Assembly (NCBI RefSeq): GCF_001404515.1
Contig: NZ_CXWE01000014.1
Location: 1-64,000 of the forward strand
DNA: 64,000 bases
Source of the DNA: Roseibium album
GTDB lineage: Bacteria; Pseudomonadota; Alphaproteobacteria; Rhizobiales; Stappiaceae
Direction of reading: 5' to 3'
Made by a program: the position numbers and the translations under genes. The first letter of the stretch is position 1; each line of letters opens with the position of its first letter. Below are positions 34,550 to 43,039 of the stretch, piece after piece. The notes below the pieces were generated by a model that worked only from the letters and a program-made list of their open reading frames with translations, did not search any database and had not been told where the DNA came from.

Positions 34550-35812
34550 TCATGTGCCTCCAAACAACAACTCTGAGAACCAGTCCGCGTCCTCGAGGTG
34601 ATTGGCCGTTTCGGTCATGGCGGCCTCAAGGCACTGAGCGATCGCCGAGACACCGCCTACACGTTTCAGCGCACCGGCAGTCGGTTTGAGTCGCAGGGAT
34701 ACGCGCCCTCCAGGTTGACCATGCGTGTTGACCGTGACGATGCCAAGCGTCTGCAGCATGAGCATGCCGATCGCCGCGGTGGTCTCGGCGGGAACACGGG
34801 TCGAATATTCGGTGCCGGCAACTTTCAAAACATGCGCATGGGCATCTTCTTCGCTGATTTTCGGTCCGAGCGGCGAGCGCGTAACAGCCCCGACACCGAA
34901 AACGCTCTCGAGCGCGTCCGCGAGGAGTTGCCCGTCTTTCACTTCCGCGATCAGAAGGTCCGGTGTGAAGGCCATCAGGGAACGCATCGCTCCAACGGCC
35001 ACCGGCGCCCGCGCCTCCATGCCAAGTTCCGAGGCCTTTGCGGCAACAGAGACTAGTGCATCGGCCTCTCCGCAGAGGACGCCCGCCCGGGGACCCGGCA
35101 AGCCCGCCTTGTCGGTGTTGGTGATGACAAGATCAGCACCGAAGGAAAGAGACGGTGCTCCGTCATGGAGAACCGGCCTGAACCGCGCGCCATAGGCCTC
35201 GTCCATCAGAACGCGGGATTTGGCTGCCTTGGCCAGTCGAACTGCCTGCAGCGTTACGCTGTCGGCCAGCATCGAGAGTTCGGACGTTACTGTCGTGATA
35301 ATCGTCAGGGACGGCAGGCGTGCTTCGAGCACCTTCTTGAGTTCCGGAATTTCGTAGACTTCGATCACCGGAACACAGGCAAGCCGAGCTCCCCGGCCAA
35401 CCGACGCGTGAGACCTGTCTCCGGAAGGAACGAGCGAGACGACTGGCCGTCCGTCAGACAACGCCAGAACAGCAGCGACAATGCCCGCGCTCGTCCGGTT
35501 TACCACAGTCGCTTGTTCATGCCCGCGCCCGCCGAGATGGTTGATCGAAGCCTTTCTGAGATCTTCACCAAAAAGCCCTGGCCCGACCCATTCCTCGCAC
35601 AGCTCCTGCACGTCCTCCAGGCTTACCGGATAGTAACGCAGATTGCCCGTGAAGACGCCGATGCGCTCCACGCCGTTGCGAGCAACGAAGTCCGCAGCAA
35701 GTTTGCCGGCATGTCTCAGGCGCCGCACCTCGTCGGCAGATGATCTCAGCAACTCGCCTCTCGCGTAACCGACGCCTGGGTCGAGCGCATTGCCAAACCG
35801 GTCGGATGTCAT
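34550..35812 (-). CDS. SelA-like PLP-dependent enzyme
   Basis: A 420-residue fold-type I PLP protein related to L-seryl-tRNA(Sec) selenium transferase-like enzymes of the MJ0158 type. Visible are INHLGGRGHEQATVVNRTSA, the aspartate in SRVLMDEAYGARFRPVLHD, the PLP lysine in NTDKAGLPGPRAGVLCGE and RVPAETTAAIGMLMLQTLG. SelA itself needs tRNA-binding elements that I do not see, and no other selenocysteine gene is near, so it is likely a lyase or racemase-like enzyme. The ATG at 35812 overlaps the stop of the aldehyde dehydrogenase gene (ATGA). Confidence 0.78.
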   Translation of the reverse strand: MTSDRFGNALDPGVGYARGELLRSSADEVRRLRHAGKLAADFVARNGVERIGVFTGNLRYYPVSLEDVQELCEEWVGPGLFGEDLRKASINHLGGRGHEQATVVNRTSAGIVAAVLALSDGRPVVSLVPSGDRSHASVGRGARLACVPVIEVYEIPELKKVLEARLPSLTIITTVTSELSMLADSVTLQAVRLAKAAKSRVLMDEAYGARFRPVLHDGAPSLSFGADLVITNTDKAGLPGPRAGVLCGEADALVSVAAKASELGMEARAPVAVGAMRSLMAFTPDLLIAEVKDGQLLADALESVFGVGAVTRSPLGPKISEEDAHAHVLKVAGTEYSTRVPAETTAAIGMLMLQTLGIVTVNTHGQPGGRVSLRLKPTAGALKRVGGVSAIAQCLEAAMTETANHLEDADWFSELLFGGT

Positions 35813-37296
35813 GCACCGGGCTCCACATTGACCGTGACGCATTTGCGATAGGTATAGGCCTCCAACGCGCCTTCGATGGAGTATTCGCTGCCTGTCCCTG
35901 ACTGCTTGGTACCACCGTACGACATGCCCGGGATCTGGCCGCCGCCCTGATTGACCTGAATCCAGCCCGCATCGATCGCCCGCGTCAGACGGGTAATCCG
36001 GCTGAAATCATGCGTGAAAATAAAAGCGGCGAGCCCGTAATGCGTATCGTTCGCCATCTCGATCACTTCGGCTTCGCTTTCAAACGGAATAGCGGCCATG
36101 ACCGGCCCGAACACTTCTTCGCGGGCTATCCGCCAGGTGTTGTCAACACCGGCGATAATTGTCGGAACCGGATTGAAACCAGCCGGGTCTTCAGCCGGAA
36201 TCCCGCCTATCAGGAACTCCGCCCCCTGTTCCGCAGCCTCCACCACATAGGCCCTGATCTCACTGTAGCGCTCTGAATTGACAACAGCTCCCATGTCCAC
36301 ATCCGGGTCGAGCGCATCGCCGACTCTCAACGCCGCCGACTTTTCCGCAATCCGCGGCATCAGAACGTCCCAGACGTCCTTATGCACGAACAGTCGGGAA
36401 CCGGCGGTACAACTCTGGCCCTGCCGCGCAAACCGCATGGCGTTGGCAACCTGCTGGGCAGTCGCATCAAGACGCTCGTCTTCGACCGCGTCGGGAAAAA
36501 CAATCGTTGGCGACTTGCCCCCCAGCTCGAGCGTTAGTTTGGCGATACGGTCAGCCGTTGCATGCCCGATCAGTTTGCCGACTTCGGACGATCCGGTGAA
36601 GGAAACCTTGTCGATACCCGGATGCGATGCCAGGGCAGCGCCCGCTTCTTCTCCCAGGCCGGTGACCACGTTGAAGACACCCGGCGGGAACAGGCCATCT
36701 GCCAGCTCGGAGAGTTTCAAAATGGCGAGTGGTGCATCTTCGGCGGGTTTCAGCACAAGGCAATTGCCTGTCGCAAGCGCCATTGAAATCTTGACCGAAC
36801 CGAGCTGCAGCGGCGAGTTCCAGGGAATGATCGAGCCGACGACGCCGTGCGGTTCGCGGGTAGAGTAACTGAAAACCCCCGGTCCGAGCGGTAGTGTCTC
36901 ACCTTTTTGCTCGACCGCAACACCACCGTAATATTTCAACACGCCAGCGGCCCCCGTCGCTTCCCCGCGCGACTGGGTCTTGATGGCGTTGCCGCTTTCC
37001 GCAGCAAGGACACGCGCGACTTCTTCCGCATTTTCTTCAAGCCGGCGCCCGAGTTCTGCAAGCAACTTGCCGCGCTCGCTTGCCGGTAGTGCCCGCCACG
37101 CCGGCAGAGCCTTCCGGGCTGCCTTGACGGCAAGGTCGATCTCAACCGACGTACCGCGCCCGACGTCACAGATAGGTTCCCGCCGTGAAGGGTTCTCGAT
37201 GGTGAGCTTGCGCCCGTCCATCGGCCGGTGCCAGGCTCCATCGATGTAACTTCCGGCAAGGCCCGCTTCAGGCAGTTTGTAGTCGAGCAGCGCCAT
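35809..37296 (-). CDS. aldehyde dehydrogenase
   Basis: A 495-residue NAD(P)-dependent aldehyde dehydrogenase. It has SIIPWNSPLQLGSVKISMAL, FTGSSEVGKLIG, the Glu in LTLELGGKSPTIV, the catalytic Cys in ARQGQSCTAGSRLFV and EVFGPVMAAIPFESE. The ATG at 37296 lies 2 bases after the stop of the HIBADH-type gene; a longer frame upstream is inside that gene. In the operon it probably oxidises the semialdehyde made by the class III aminotransferase, as in omega-amino acid breakdown. Confidence 0.87.
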   Translation of the reverse strand: MALLDYKLPEAGLAGSYIDGAWHRPMDGRKLTIENPSRREPICDVGRGTSVEIDLAVKAARKALPAWRALPASERGKLLAELGRRLEENAEEVARVLAAESGNAIKTQSRGEATGAAGVLKYYGGVAVEQKGETLPLGPGVFSYSTREPHGVVGSIIPWNSPLQLGSVKISMALATGNCLVLKPAEDAPLAILKLSELADGLFPPGVFNVVTGLGEEAGAALASHPGIDKVSFTGSSEVGKLIGHATADRIAKLTLELGGKSPTIVFPDAVEDERLDATAQQVANAMRFARQGQSCTAGSRLFVHKDVWDVLMPRIAEKSAALRVGDALDPDVDMGAVVNSERYSEIRAYVVEAAEQGAEFLIGGIPAEDPAGFNPVPTIIAGVDNTWRIAREEVFGPVMAAIPFESEAEVIEMANDTHYGLAAFIFTHDFSRITRLTRAIDAGWIQVNQGGGQIPGMSYGGTKQSGTGSEYSIEGALEAYTYRKCVTVNVEPGA

Positions 37297-37298
37297 GG

Positions 37299-38198
37299 TC
37301 AGTCGGTCCCTGTCGTTTTTGTCTGCTGTTTCAGCGCGGTGAAATATGAAGAAAAGTCGAGATCCCCTCCGGTCGCTTCGGCAAATCGCGTGAAAGCGCG
37401 CGCCGCTTCCGCACCGAATGGCGTGACTTGCCCACTCATCTGCGCCGCCGCCTGGGCAAGACGGAGATCCTTGGCCATGAGGCGCGCGGCAAACCCCGGC
37501 GCGTATCCGTTCGAGGAAGGTGCAGCGGGAACCACGCCGGGGATTGGACAACGATTTTCAAGGGTCCAGCTTTGCGCGGCGGCGCCTGCGCACAATTCGT
37601 AAAACTGGTCGGCATCAAGCTTGAGGGCCTCTGCCAGCGCGAAGCCTTCGAAAACGGCCATTGCGGTGATACCGCAAATCATGTTGTGGCAGGCTTTTGC
37701 CGCCTGGCCAGACCCGGCAGCTCCAAAATGGGTAGTCTTCTTGCCGAGGTTTTCAAGCAGGGGCCGAGCCAGCGAAACGTGATCCGCGTCACCCCCGACC
37801 ATGAAACTCAACTCACCGGCCCCGGCAGCCTCCGGTCCGCCGGAGACCGGCGCATCGATCTGCGCAAATCCCTTCTCCACCGCCAGTTTATTCAGGGTCC
37901 TGGCGGTTTCCAGGTCAATGGTCGAGCAGTCGATCAAAACGGCACCCGAGTGCGCATTGGACAAAATTGCCCCTTGATAGACATCCATCACCTGCGGGCC
38001 TTCGGGCAACATTGTTACGACGGCATCGACGCCGGAGAAATCCGCTTGCTGAGGCGTCACCGCCCCCGAAAACCGGTCACGTGCGCCTGGGTCCAAATCA
38101 ACGCCGGTCACTTCATAGCCTGAACGTGACAAGTGCAAAGCCATAGGTGCGCCCATGGCTCCGAGACCGATGATGGCGATGTGTTTCAGCGGATCCAT
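37299..38198 (-). CDS. 3-hydroxyisobutyrate dehydrogenase-family protein
   Basis: A 299-residue beta-hydroxyacid dehydrogenase with the N-terminal NAD(P) motif IAIIGLGAMGAPMALHL, the substrate motif DAPVSGGPEAAGAGEL and the catalytic lysine in GSGQAAKACHNMI. The family oxidises 3-hydroxyisobutyrate, tartronate semialdehyde partners and related hydroxyacids or semialdehydes. The ATG at 38198 starts right after the aminotransferase stop at 38200. It supplies the reductive or oxidative step on a three- to four-carbon hydroxyacid, by inference. Confidence 0.85.
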   Translation of the reverse strand: MDPLKHIAIIGLGAMGAPMALHLSRSGYEVTGVDLDPGARDRFSGAVTPQQADFSGVDAVVTMLPEGPQVMDVYQGAILSNAHSGAVLIDCSTIDLETARTLNKLAVEKGFAQIDAPVSGGPEAAGAGELSFMVGGDADHVSLARPLLENLGKKTTHFGAAGSGQAAKACHNMICGITAMAVFEGFALAEALKLDADQFYELCAGAAAQSWTLENRCPIPGVVPAAPSSNGYAPGFAARLMAKDLRLAQAAAQMSGQVTPFGAEAARAFTRFAEATGGDLDFSSYFTALKQQTKTTGTD

Positions 38199-38199
38199 A

Positions 38200-39576
38200 T
38201 CAGACCCTGCCACGAACGACGGCCCAGGCATCATCGAGCGCCGCCTTGAAACGGTCTGCGGCGATCTCGATTTCGTATTCCTTGATGATCAGCGGTGGCA
38301 TGAAACTCATTCTGTCACCGATCGCTCTTAGGTAAAGTCCCCGATCATGGGCGAAGTTCTGAACGAGCTCACCTACTTTCCAGGAAGGGTCGAACGGTTC
38401 GCGCTTTGTGGCGTCCTTCATCAGCTCGAGACCGCAGAACAGACCGACGCCGCGCACTTCGGCGACCAATGGGTGATCTGAAAGCGCGCGACAACGGGCA
38501 AGAAAAGTTTCGCTGACCTTGCGCACATGGCCGACAAGGTCGATTTCATCGTAGATGTCGAGCGCCTCCAGCGCGACAGCCGCTCCCACAGGATGGCCAG
38601 CATAGGTATAACCATGCCCGAAAACGCCGACTTCATCGGAGTTTTTCATCATGTCGGCATACATCTCGTCCTTGAACATCAGAGCGGAGATCGGAAAGAA
38701 GGCCGCTGAAAGCGCCTTGGCGCAGGACACCATGTCTGGTTTCAGCCCCCAGGTTTGCGATCCCCAGAGATTGCCGGTGCGGCCGAAACCACAGACCACC
38801 TCGTCGGCCACAAATTTGATGTCGTATTTGCGCAGGACCGCCTGCATCGCGTCCCAATAGCCTTCAGGCGGCATCAGTGCGCCACCACCGGATATTGCCG
38901 GTTCAGCGAAAAAGGCCGCAACGGTTTCCGGGCCTTCGGACAGTACCAGGTCCTCGAAGTGTGCTGCCATACGATTTGAAAATTCGATTTCGCTCTCACC
39001 GTCAATGTGGAAGCGATAATAGTTCGGCAGTTCCGTATGCTTGAATTCCGGCAGTGGCAGGCCGAACTTCCTATGCATGTGCGGCTGACCGGACAGCGAA
39101 ACGGTCGCCACCGTGTTGCCGTGATAGCCGCGAACCCGCCCGATGATCTTCCTGCGGTTCGGGTTGCCGTTGGCGGTGTTGGTATACCAGAGCAGCTTGA
39201 TTGCCGTGTCATTCGCCTCCGATCCCGAGCACTGGAACATGACGCGGTTCATGCCGCCGGGAGCCAAGCCGATCAGGCGCTCGCCCAGCTCCGCCACCCG
39301 TGGATGCGACCTGTTGTAGAAGGTGGGTGCGAAAGGCAGGGTGTTCATCTGGCCCATCGCCGCATCGGCCAGCCGCTCATTGTGATAGCCGAGACTGACA
39401 CAGCCAAGGCCGGAAAACCCGTCGATGATCTCCCGCCCCTCGCTGTCGTAGATAAAAACGCCCTTACCATGTGTGATCATGGTCGGCCCTTTTTCAGCAT
39501 GCTGGCGCAGGTTCGACTGCGGGTGAACGTGATGGGCGATATCCGCTTTGATCGAATGCTTGGCGTCGGCGTTCAT
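38200..39576 (-). CDS. class III aminotransferase, omega-amino acid type
   Basis: A 458-residue class III PLP aminotransferase. It has GFSGLGCVSLGYHNERLADA, the cofactor contact in FQCSGSEANDTAIKLLWY, the Asp in KFVADEVVCGFGRTG and the PLP lysine in VSCAKALSAAFFPISALM. The start ATG at 39576 has GGAG at good spacing, while an ATG at 39588 is further from it. The family moves an amino group from beta-alanine, taurine, putrescine-like or similar substrates to pyruvate. It is first in the leftward six-gene operon and diverges from the LysR gene across about 100 bases that hold a TGAA-N5-TTCA site. Confidence 0.86.
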   Translation of the reverse strand: MNADAKHSIKADIAHHVHPQSNLRQHAEKGPTMITHGKGVFIYDSEGREIIDGFSGLGCVSLGYHNERLADAAMGQMNTLPFAPTFYNRSHPRVAELGERLIGLAPGGMNRVMFQCSGSEANDTAIKLLWYTNTANGNPNRRKIIGRVRGYHGNTVATVSLSGQPHMHRKFGLPLPEFKHTELPNYYRFHIDGESEIEFSNRMAAHFEDLVLSEGPETVAAFFAEPAISGGGALMPPEGYWDAMQAVLRKYDIKFVADEVVCGFGRTGNLWGSQTWGLKPDMVSCAKALSAAFFPISALMFKDEMYADMMKNSDEVGVFGHGYTYAGHPVGAAVALEALDIYDEIDLVGHVRKVSETFLARCRALSDHPLVAEVRGVGLFCGLELMKDATKREPFDPSWKVGELVQNFAHDRGLYLRAIGDRMSFMPPLIIKEYEIEIAADRFKAALDDAWAVVRGRV

Positions 39577-39656
39577 GTCGGGCTCCAATCGAATTCACCG
39601 ATCCGATTTCGCACCCACCTTGACTGAAAACCAATCTCGAAGTTTTCTCACTTTCG

Positions 39657-39669
39657 TGAATCAATTTCA
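39657..39669. promoter_or_regulatory. MetR-type operator TGAA-N5-TTCA (first copy)
   Basis: The 13 bases TGAATCAATTTCA lie 9 bases before the start of the LysR gene and in the divergent promoter of the six-gene operon. It matches the MetR consensus TGAA-N5-TTCA, and the same 13 bases occur upstream of the mttB operon. Confidence 0.65.
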
Positions 39670-39678
39670 GGCTACTCG

Positions 39679-40605
39679 ATGAAACCTCTACTCGATCTGC
39701 GACATCTACAACTGATCCAGGCCATCATTGAAACAGGACGCATAACCGACGCGGCTGAAAAGCTCGGCGTTACCCCGTCGGCCCTGTCGCACCGCTTGCG
39801 CGAGGCGGAGCGCCGGCTGGACGTGCCGCTGTTCACACGGATGCACAAGCGCCTGCGCAAGACACCGGCGGCCGAACACATGGCTGTTGTCGCGGAAAGG
39901 ATCCTGACTGACCTCAGTCGCGCGGAACAGGACGTCAGGCGCATGAACGCCGGTATCCAGCACGTCGTGCGCCTGTCGGTCGAAGCCTACAGCAACTATC
40001 GCTGGTTGCCTTCCTTCATCCGGTATCTCAAGGCGCGGACCGACGGGATCGATCTTCAGATCATGGCCGGTGCCAGAAGCAATCCGCTCGCCGGAGTCCA
40101 GAACCGGCATATCGACATTGCGGTGGTCTCAGGCAATGTCACCCAGGCAGGACTGTCTGCCATCCCGCTATTTGAAGACCCGCTTCTCTATATCATGTCG
40201 CCGACGCACAGGCTCGCTGACCGCGACTTCGTCGAGGGCTACGATATCGTCGGCGAACCCTTCATAACCTATACAAAGGTGCCCGAACCCGACCGGGAAT
40301 TTGCACGCCTGTTTCGCCCCACTGACAGCTATCCTCAATGGGCGGCGACGGTTGAACTGCCCGAAGCCATTGTGGAACTGGTCGCCTCGGACCTTGGAAC
40401 AAGCGTGCTTTCGAGCTGGGCGCTTCAGACCGCGCTCGACGAAGGACGCATTGTCGGCGCACGTGTCACCGAGGAAGGCGTGACCGTGCCCTGGTGCGCG
40501 GTCATGCGCACCGAAGACATGGACGACGACGATCCCATCCACAGCGTTGCCAGGCTTCTGGCCGACTGGTGCCGTGAGCCGGATGCAGGATTCCACCTAA
40601 GATAG
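39679..40605 (+). CDS. LysR-family regulator, MetR-like
   Basis: A 308-residue LysR-type regulator with a complete winged helix (LRHLQLIQAIIETGRITDAA, VTPSALSHRLREAERRLDVP, FTRMHKRLRKTPAAE) and effector domain (ARSNPLAGVQNRHIDIAVV, ELVASDLGTSVLSSWALQ). The HTH pattern LSHRLREAERRL and the domain resemble MetR. It diverges from the class III aminotransferase operon and converges on the end of the FAD-GcvT gene with a gap of 12 bases. Two identical MetR-type sites suggest that it controls both the 32-39 kb and 40-47 kb operons. Confidence 0.87.
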   Translation: MKPLLDLRHLQLIQAIIETGRITDAAEKLGVTPSALSHRLREAERRLDVPLFTRMHKRLRKTPAAEHMAVVAERILTDLSRAEQDVRRMNAGIQHVVRLSVEAYSNYRWLPSFIRYLKARTDGIDLQIMAGARSNPLAGVQNRHIDIAVVSGNVTQAGLSAIPLFEDPLLYIMSPTHRLADRDFVEGYDIVGEPFITYTKVPEPDREFARLFRPTDSYPQWAATVELPEAIVELVASDLGTSVLSSWALQTALDEGRIVGARVTEEGVTVPWCAVMRTEDMDDDDPIHSVARLLADWCREPDAGFHLR

Positions 40606-40617
40606 CGGTGCAGGGTC

Positions 40618-43032
40618 TCAGCCGCGCATTCTTGAGTTGGACGGATCATAAAACCCGCGCGCACTTGCGAACGCATCAACCGCACGTCCGGCCACCAGGA
40701 TCCGATAATCGTTGGCGACCAACTGCTTCAGTGAAACACCCTCGGGCCAGGTCACGTAGCCCATACCGATCGCTGACCCGGTTGACCAGCCGTAGCTTGC
40801 GGACGTCAATCGGCCGACGATTTCACCGTCCCTCACAATCGGTTCCTTGCCGAAGACCAGCGCATCCGGGTCAGCAAGCCGGAACAACAACAGCCGGGAA
40901 TCCGGACCACTCTTCCGTCTCGCCAGGATCGCTTCCTTGCCCCTAAAATCCGTTTCGAAATCGCAGGCAAAGGTCAGTCCCGCGTCCACCGGGCTGTCGA
41001 AGGGGCCAACATCGTGTCCCCAATGCCGGAAGCCTTTTTCGATCCTGCAGGAGTCGACCGCCATGCCGCCGCCAAGCCTCGGTGCTTCAGGTGAAGCGGC
41101 CAGTGTCTCAAAGACGTGCTGCGCAAACTCGCAAGGAACATGCAATTCCCAGCCAAGTTCCCCGACATAGGTTATCCGCTGTGCGCGAACAGGTGCATAG
41201 CCCACATGGATGTTCTGCCAGCTGGCAAACGGAAATGCGTCGTTTGTAAGGTCAGTATCTGTCAGTCCTTGAAGGAAGTCTCGCGAGCGCGGCCCCATGA
41301 TGGCCAGTGTCGCTTCCGAGGACGTGATGTTGGCGACACTGACGCCGGTTTCCAGCAAAGACGTCTTCAACCAGTATTCTGTCTGAGGCTCAGCTCCCGC
41401 CGACGCCATCACCAGATATTGATTCGCTGAAAGGCGCGCAACCGTCACGTCGGCTTCGATCCCGCCCTGGTCGTTGAACATGTGAGTGTAGATCAGCACA
41501 CCTGGCGGTGCGGACATATCTGCTCCGCACAGGCGCTGCACCTGTTGTTCCGCATCCGCGCCTTCTACCAGAAATCGTCCAAAGGTCAGGTCGATCATGC
41601 CAAGATCGGTCCGCAGCGCCTCATGTTCATCACGCCATGCATCGAACCACGGCTGACGGCCAAACCCATCGGTGAATTCGGCCCCGTAGACAAGCGGCCT
41701 CTCCCAACCATTTGCACTGCCGAATTGCGCTCCAGCGGCCTTCAGATGTGCGAAGTAAGGTGTTCGGCGCAGGCCGCGCGCCTGGTCCTTGCGCAGGTAT
41801 GGCCAATGCATGGCGTAGGCATGGGACAGCGTCTCGGCCGCCTTGACCGCGGTGTAATTCGCCGCATTCAGACCGGGCACGACACGGCGGCTGTCGACAT
41901 CGGTCAGATCCATGGTCATGTGACCGGCCATTATCCACTCGGCCAATGCCTTGCCGGCGCCTGGCCCGTTTTGAATGCCGGTGGAATTAAACCCGGCCGC
42001 TACCCAAAGACCCTTTATCTCGGCAAACGGCCCGAGGTAGTGCCTCGCGTCTGGTGTGAAGCATTCCGGACCGTTGAAGAATTTTCTGATCCCTGCATCT
42101 GCAAGTGCGGGAACCCGCTCCATCGCCGCTTCCAGAACCGGATAAAGATGCTCCTCGTCACAGGGCAGTTCGTCAAACTCGAACCGGTCAGGAATGCCAC
42201 CTTCAGGTAACCATGGCGTTGCATTCGGCTCCGAGCAACCGATCAGCAGTTTGCCGGCATCTTCCTTGTAGTAGGCATACTCGTCCATAACCCTGAGGAC
42301 AGGCAGATCGCCGGAAAGCCCCTCAATCGGGTCCGTGACTACATAATAGTGATTAGTTCTGTTCAGCGGCACCTGAACGCCATGCGACAGTCCAAGGTCC
42401 CGGGCCCACATACCGGTGGCGTTGACGACGTGCTCGGCCCGTACCATCCCTCTTTCCGTCTCGACGCCGGCAACTTTGCCTCGTTGCACAACGACGCGCT
42501 CGACCTTGCAATCTTCGAAAATCTGTGCCCCGCCGGCTCTTGCCCCCTTGGCGAGGGCCATGGTCGTGTCGATTGGATTTGTATAGCCGTCTCCGGGATA
42601 CCAGAACGCGCTTTGCGCTCCGTGCGCCGACAACAACGGCCATCTTTCCACGGCTTCTGCAATGGAGATTTCTACCGCCCGGATACCGCAGCCATGCGCG
42701 TAGTCAACCTTGCGCCGCAATTCTTCGGTGCGCGCCTCGGTCAAGGCAAGCGTGATCGAACCGTTGCGCTTAAAACCGGTGTTCTGGCCCGTCTCGCTCT
42801 CAAGGCGCTCCATGAGATCGAGACCATACCTGGCAAGCGTACACATGACCGGAACGGCCTGGGTCTCGCTGACAAGCCCGGCCGCATGCCAGGTCGTGCC
42901 ACTGGTCAGTTTCTTGCGCTCAAAGAGCGCAACGGACCAGCCGGCCCTGGCCAGGTGATAGGCGACCGCACAGCCAACAATCCCTCCGCCGACGACGGCG
43001 ACCTGAACATCCGTTGGAAGGTGTTTCACCAT
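40618..43032 (-). CDS. FAD-dependent amine dehydrogenase fused to GcvT domain
   Basis: An 804-residue flavoprotein of the dimethylglycine/sarcosine dehydrogenase group. The FAD domain starts at once (VQVAVVGGGIVGCAVAYHLA) with TSGTTWHAAGLV (the His is the covalent-flavin position). The central FAO_M region has FFNGPECFTPDARHYLGP, and the GcvT-like part (from about residue 430) has ANITSSEATLAIMGPRSRD, ITYVGELGWELHVPCEF and DSCRIEKGFRHWGHDVGP. It releases an N-methyl group as a folate-bound one-carbon unit. It is third in the operon, 7 bases after its tandem paralogue; the two differ strongly in sequence, so different substrates are likely. Confidence 0.87.
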   Translation of the reverse strand: MVKHLPTDVQVAVVGGGIVGCAVAYHLARAGWSVALFERKKLTSGTTWHAAGLVSETQAVPVMCTLARYGLDLMERLESETGQNTGFKRNGSITLALTEARTEELRRKVDYAHGCGIRAVEISIAEAVERWPLLSAHGAQSAFWYPGDGYTNPIDTTMALAKGARAGGAQIFEDCKVERVVVQRGKVAGVETERGMVRAEHVVNATGMWARDLGLSHGVQVPLNRTNHYYVVTDPIEGLSGDLPVLRVMDEYAYYKEDAGKLLIGCSEPNATPWLPEGGIPDRFEFDELPCDEEHLYPVLEAAMERVPALADAGIRKFFNGPECFTPDARHYLGPFAEIKGLWVAAGFNSTGIQNGPGAGKALAEWIMAGHMTMDLTDVDSRRVVPGLNAANYTAVKAAETLSHAYAMHWPYLRKDQARGLRRTPYFAHLKAAGAQFGSANGWERPLVYGAEFTDGFGRQPWFDAWRDEHEALRTDLGMIDLTFGRFLVEGADAEQQVQRLCGADMSAPPGVLIYTHMFNDQGGIEADVTVARLSANQYLVMASAGAEPQTEYWLKTSLLETGVSVANITSSEATLAIMGPRSRDFLQGLTDTDLTNDAFPFASWQNIHVGYAPVRAQRITYVGELGWELHVPCEFAQHVFETLAASPEAPRLGGGMAVDSCRIEKGFRHWGHDVGPFDSPVDAGLTFACDFETDFRGKEAILARRKSGPDSRLLLFRLADPDALVFGKEPIVRDGEIVGRLTSASYGWSTGSAIGMGYVTWPEGVSLKQLVANDYRILVAGRAVDAFASARGFYDPSNSRMRG

Positions 43033-43039
43033 TGGTCGC

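Noticed and set aside
34550..35812. True selenocysteine synthase SelA
   Set aside because: No selB, selC or selD-like gene is near, and the sequence fits SelA-like PLP enzymes without recognisable tRNA-binding parts.
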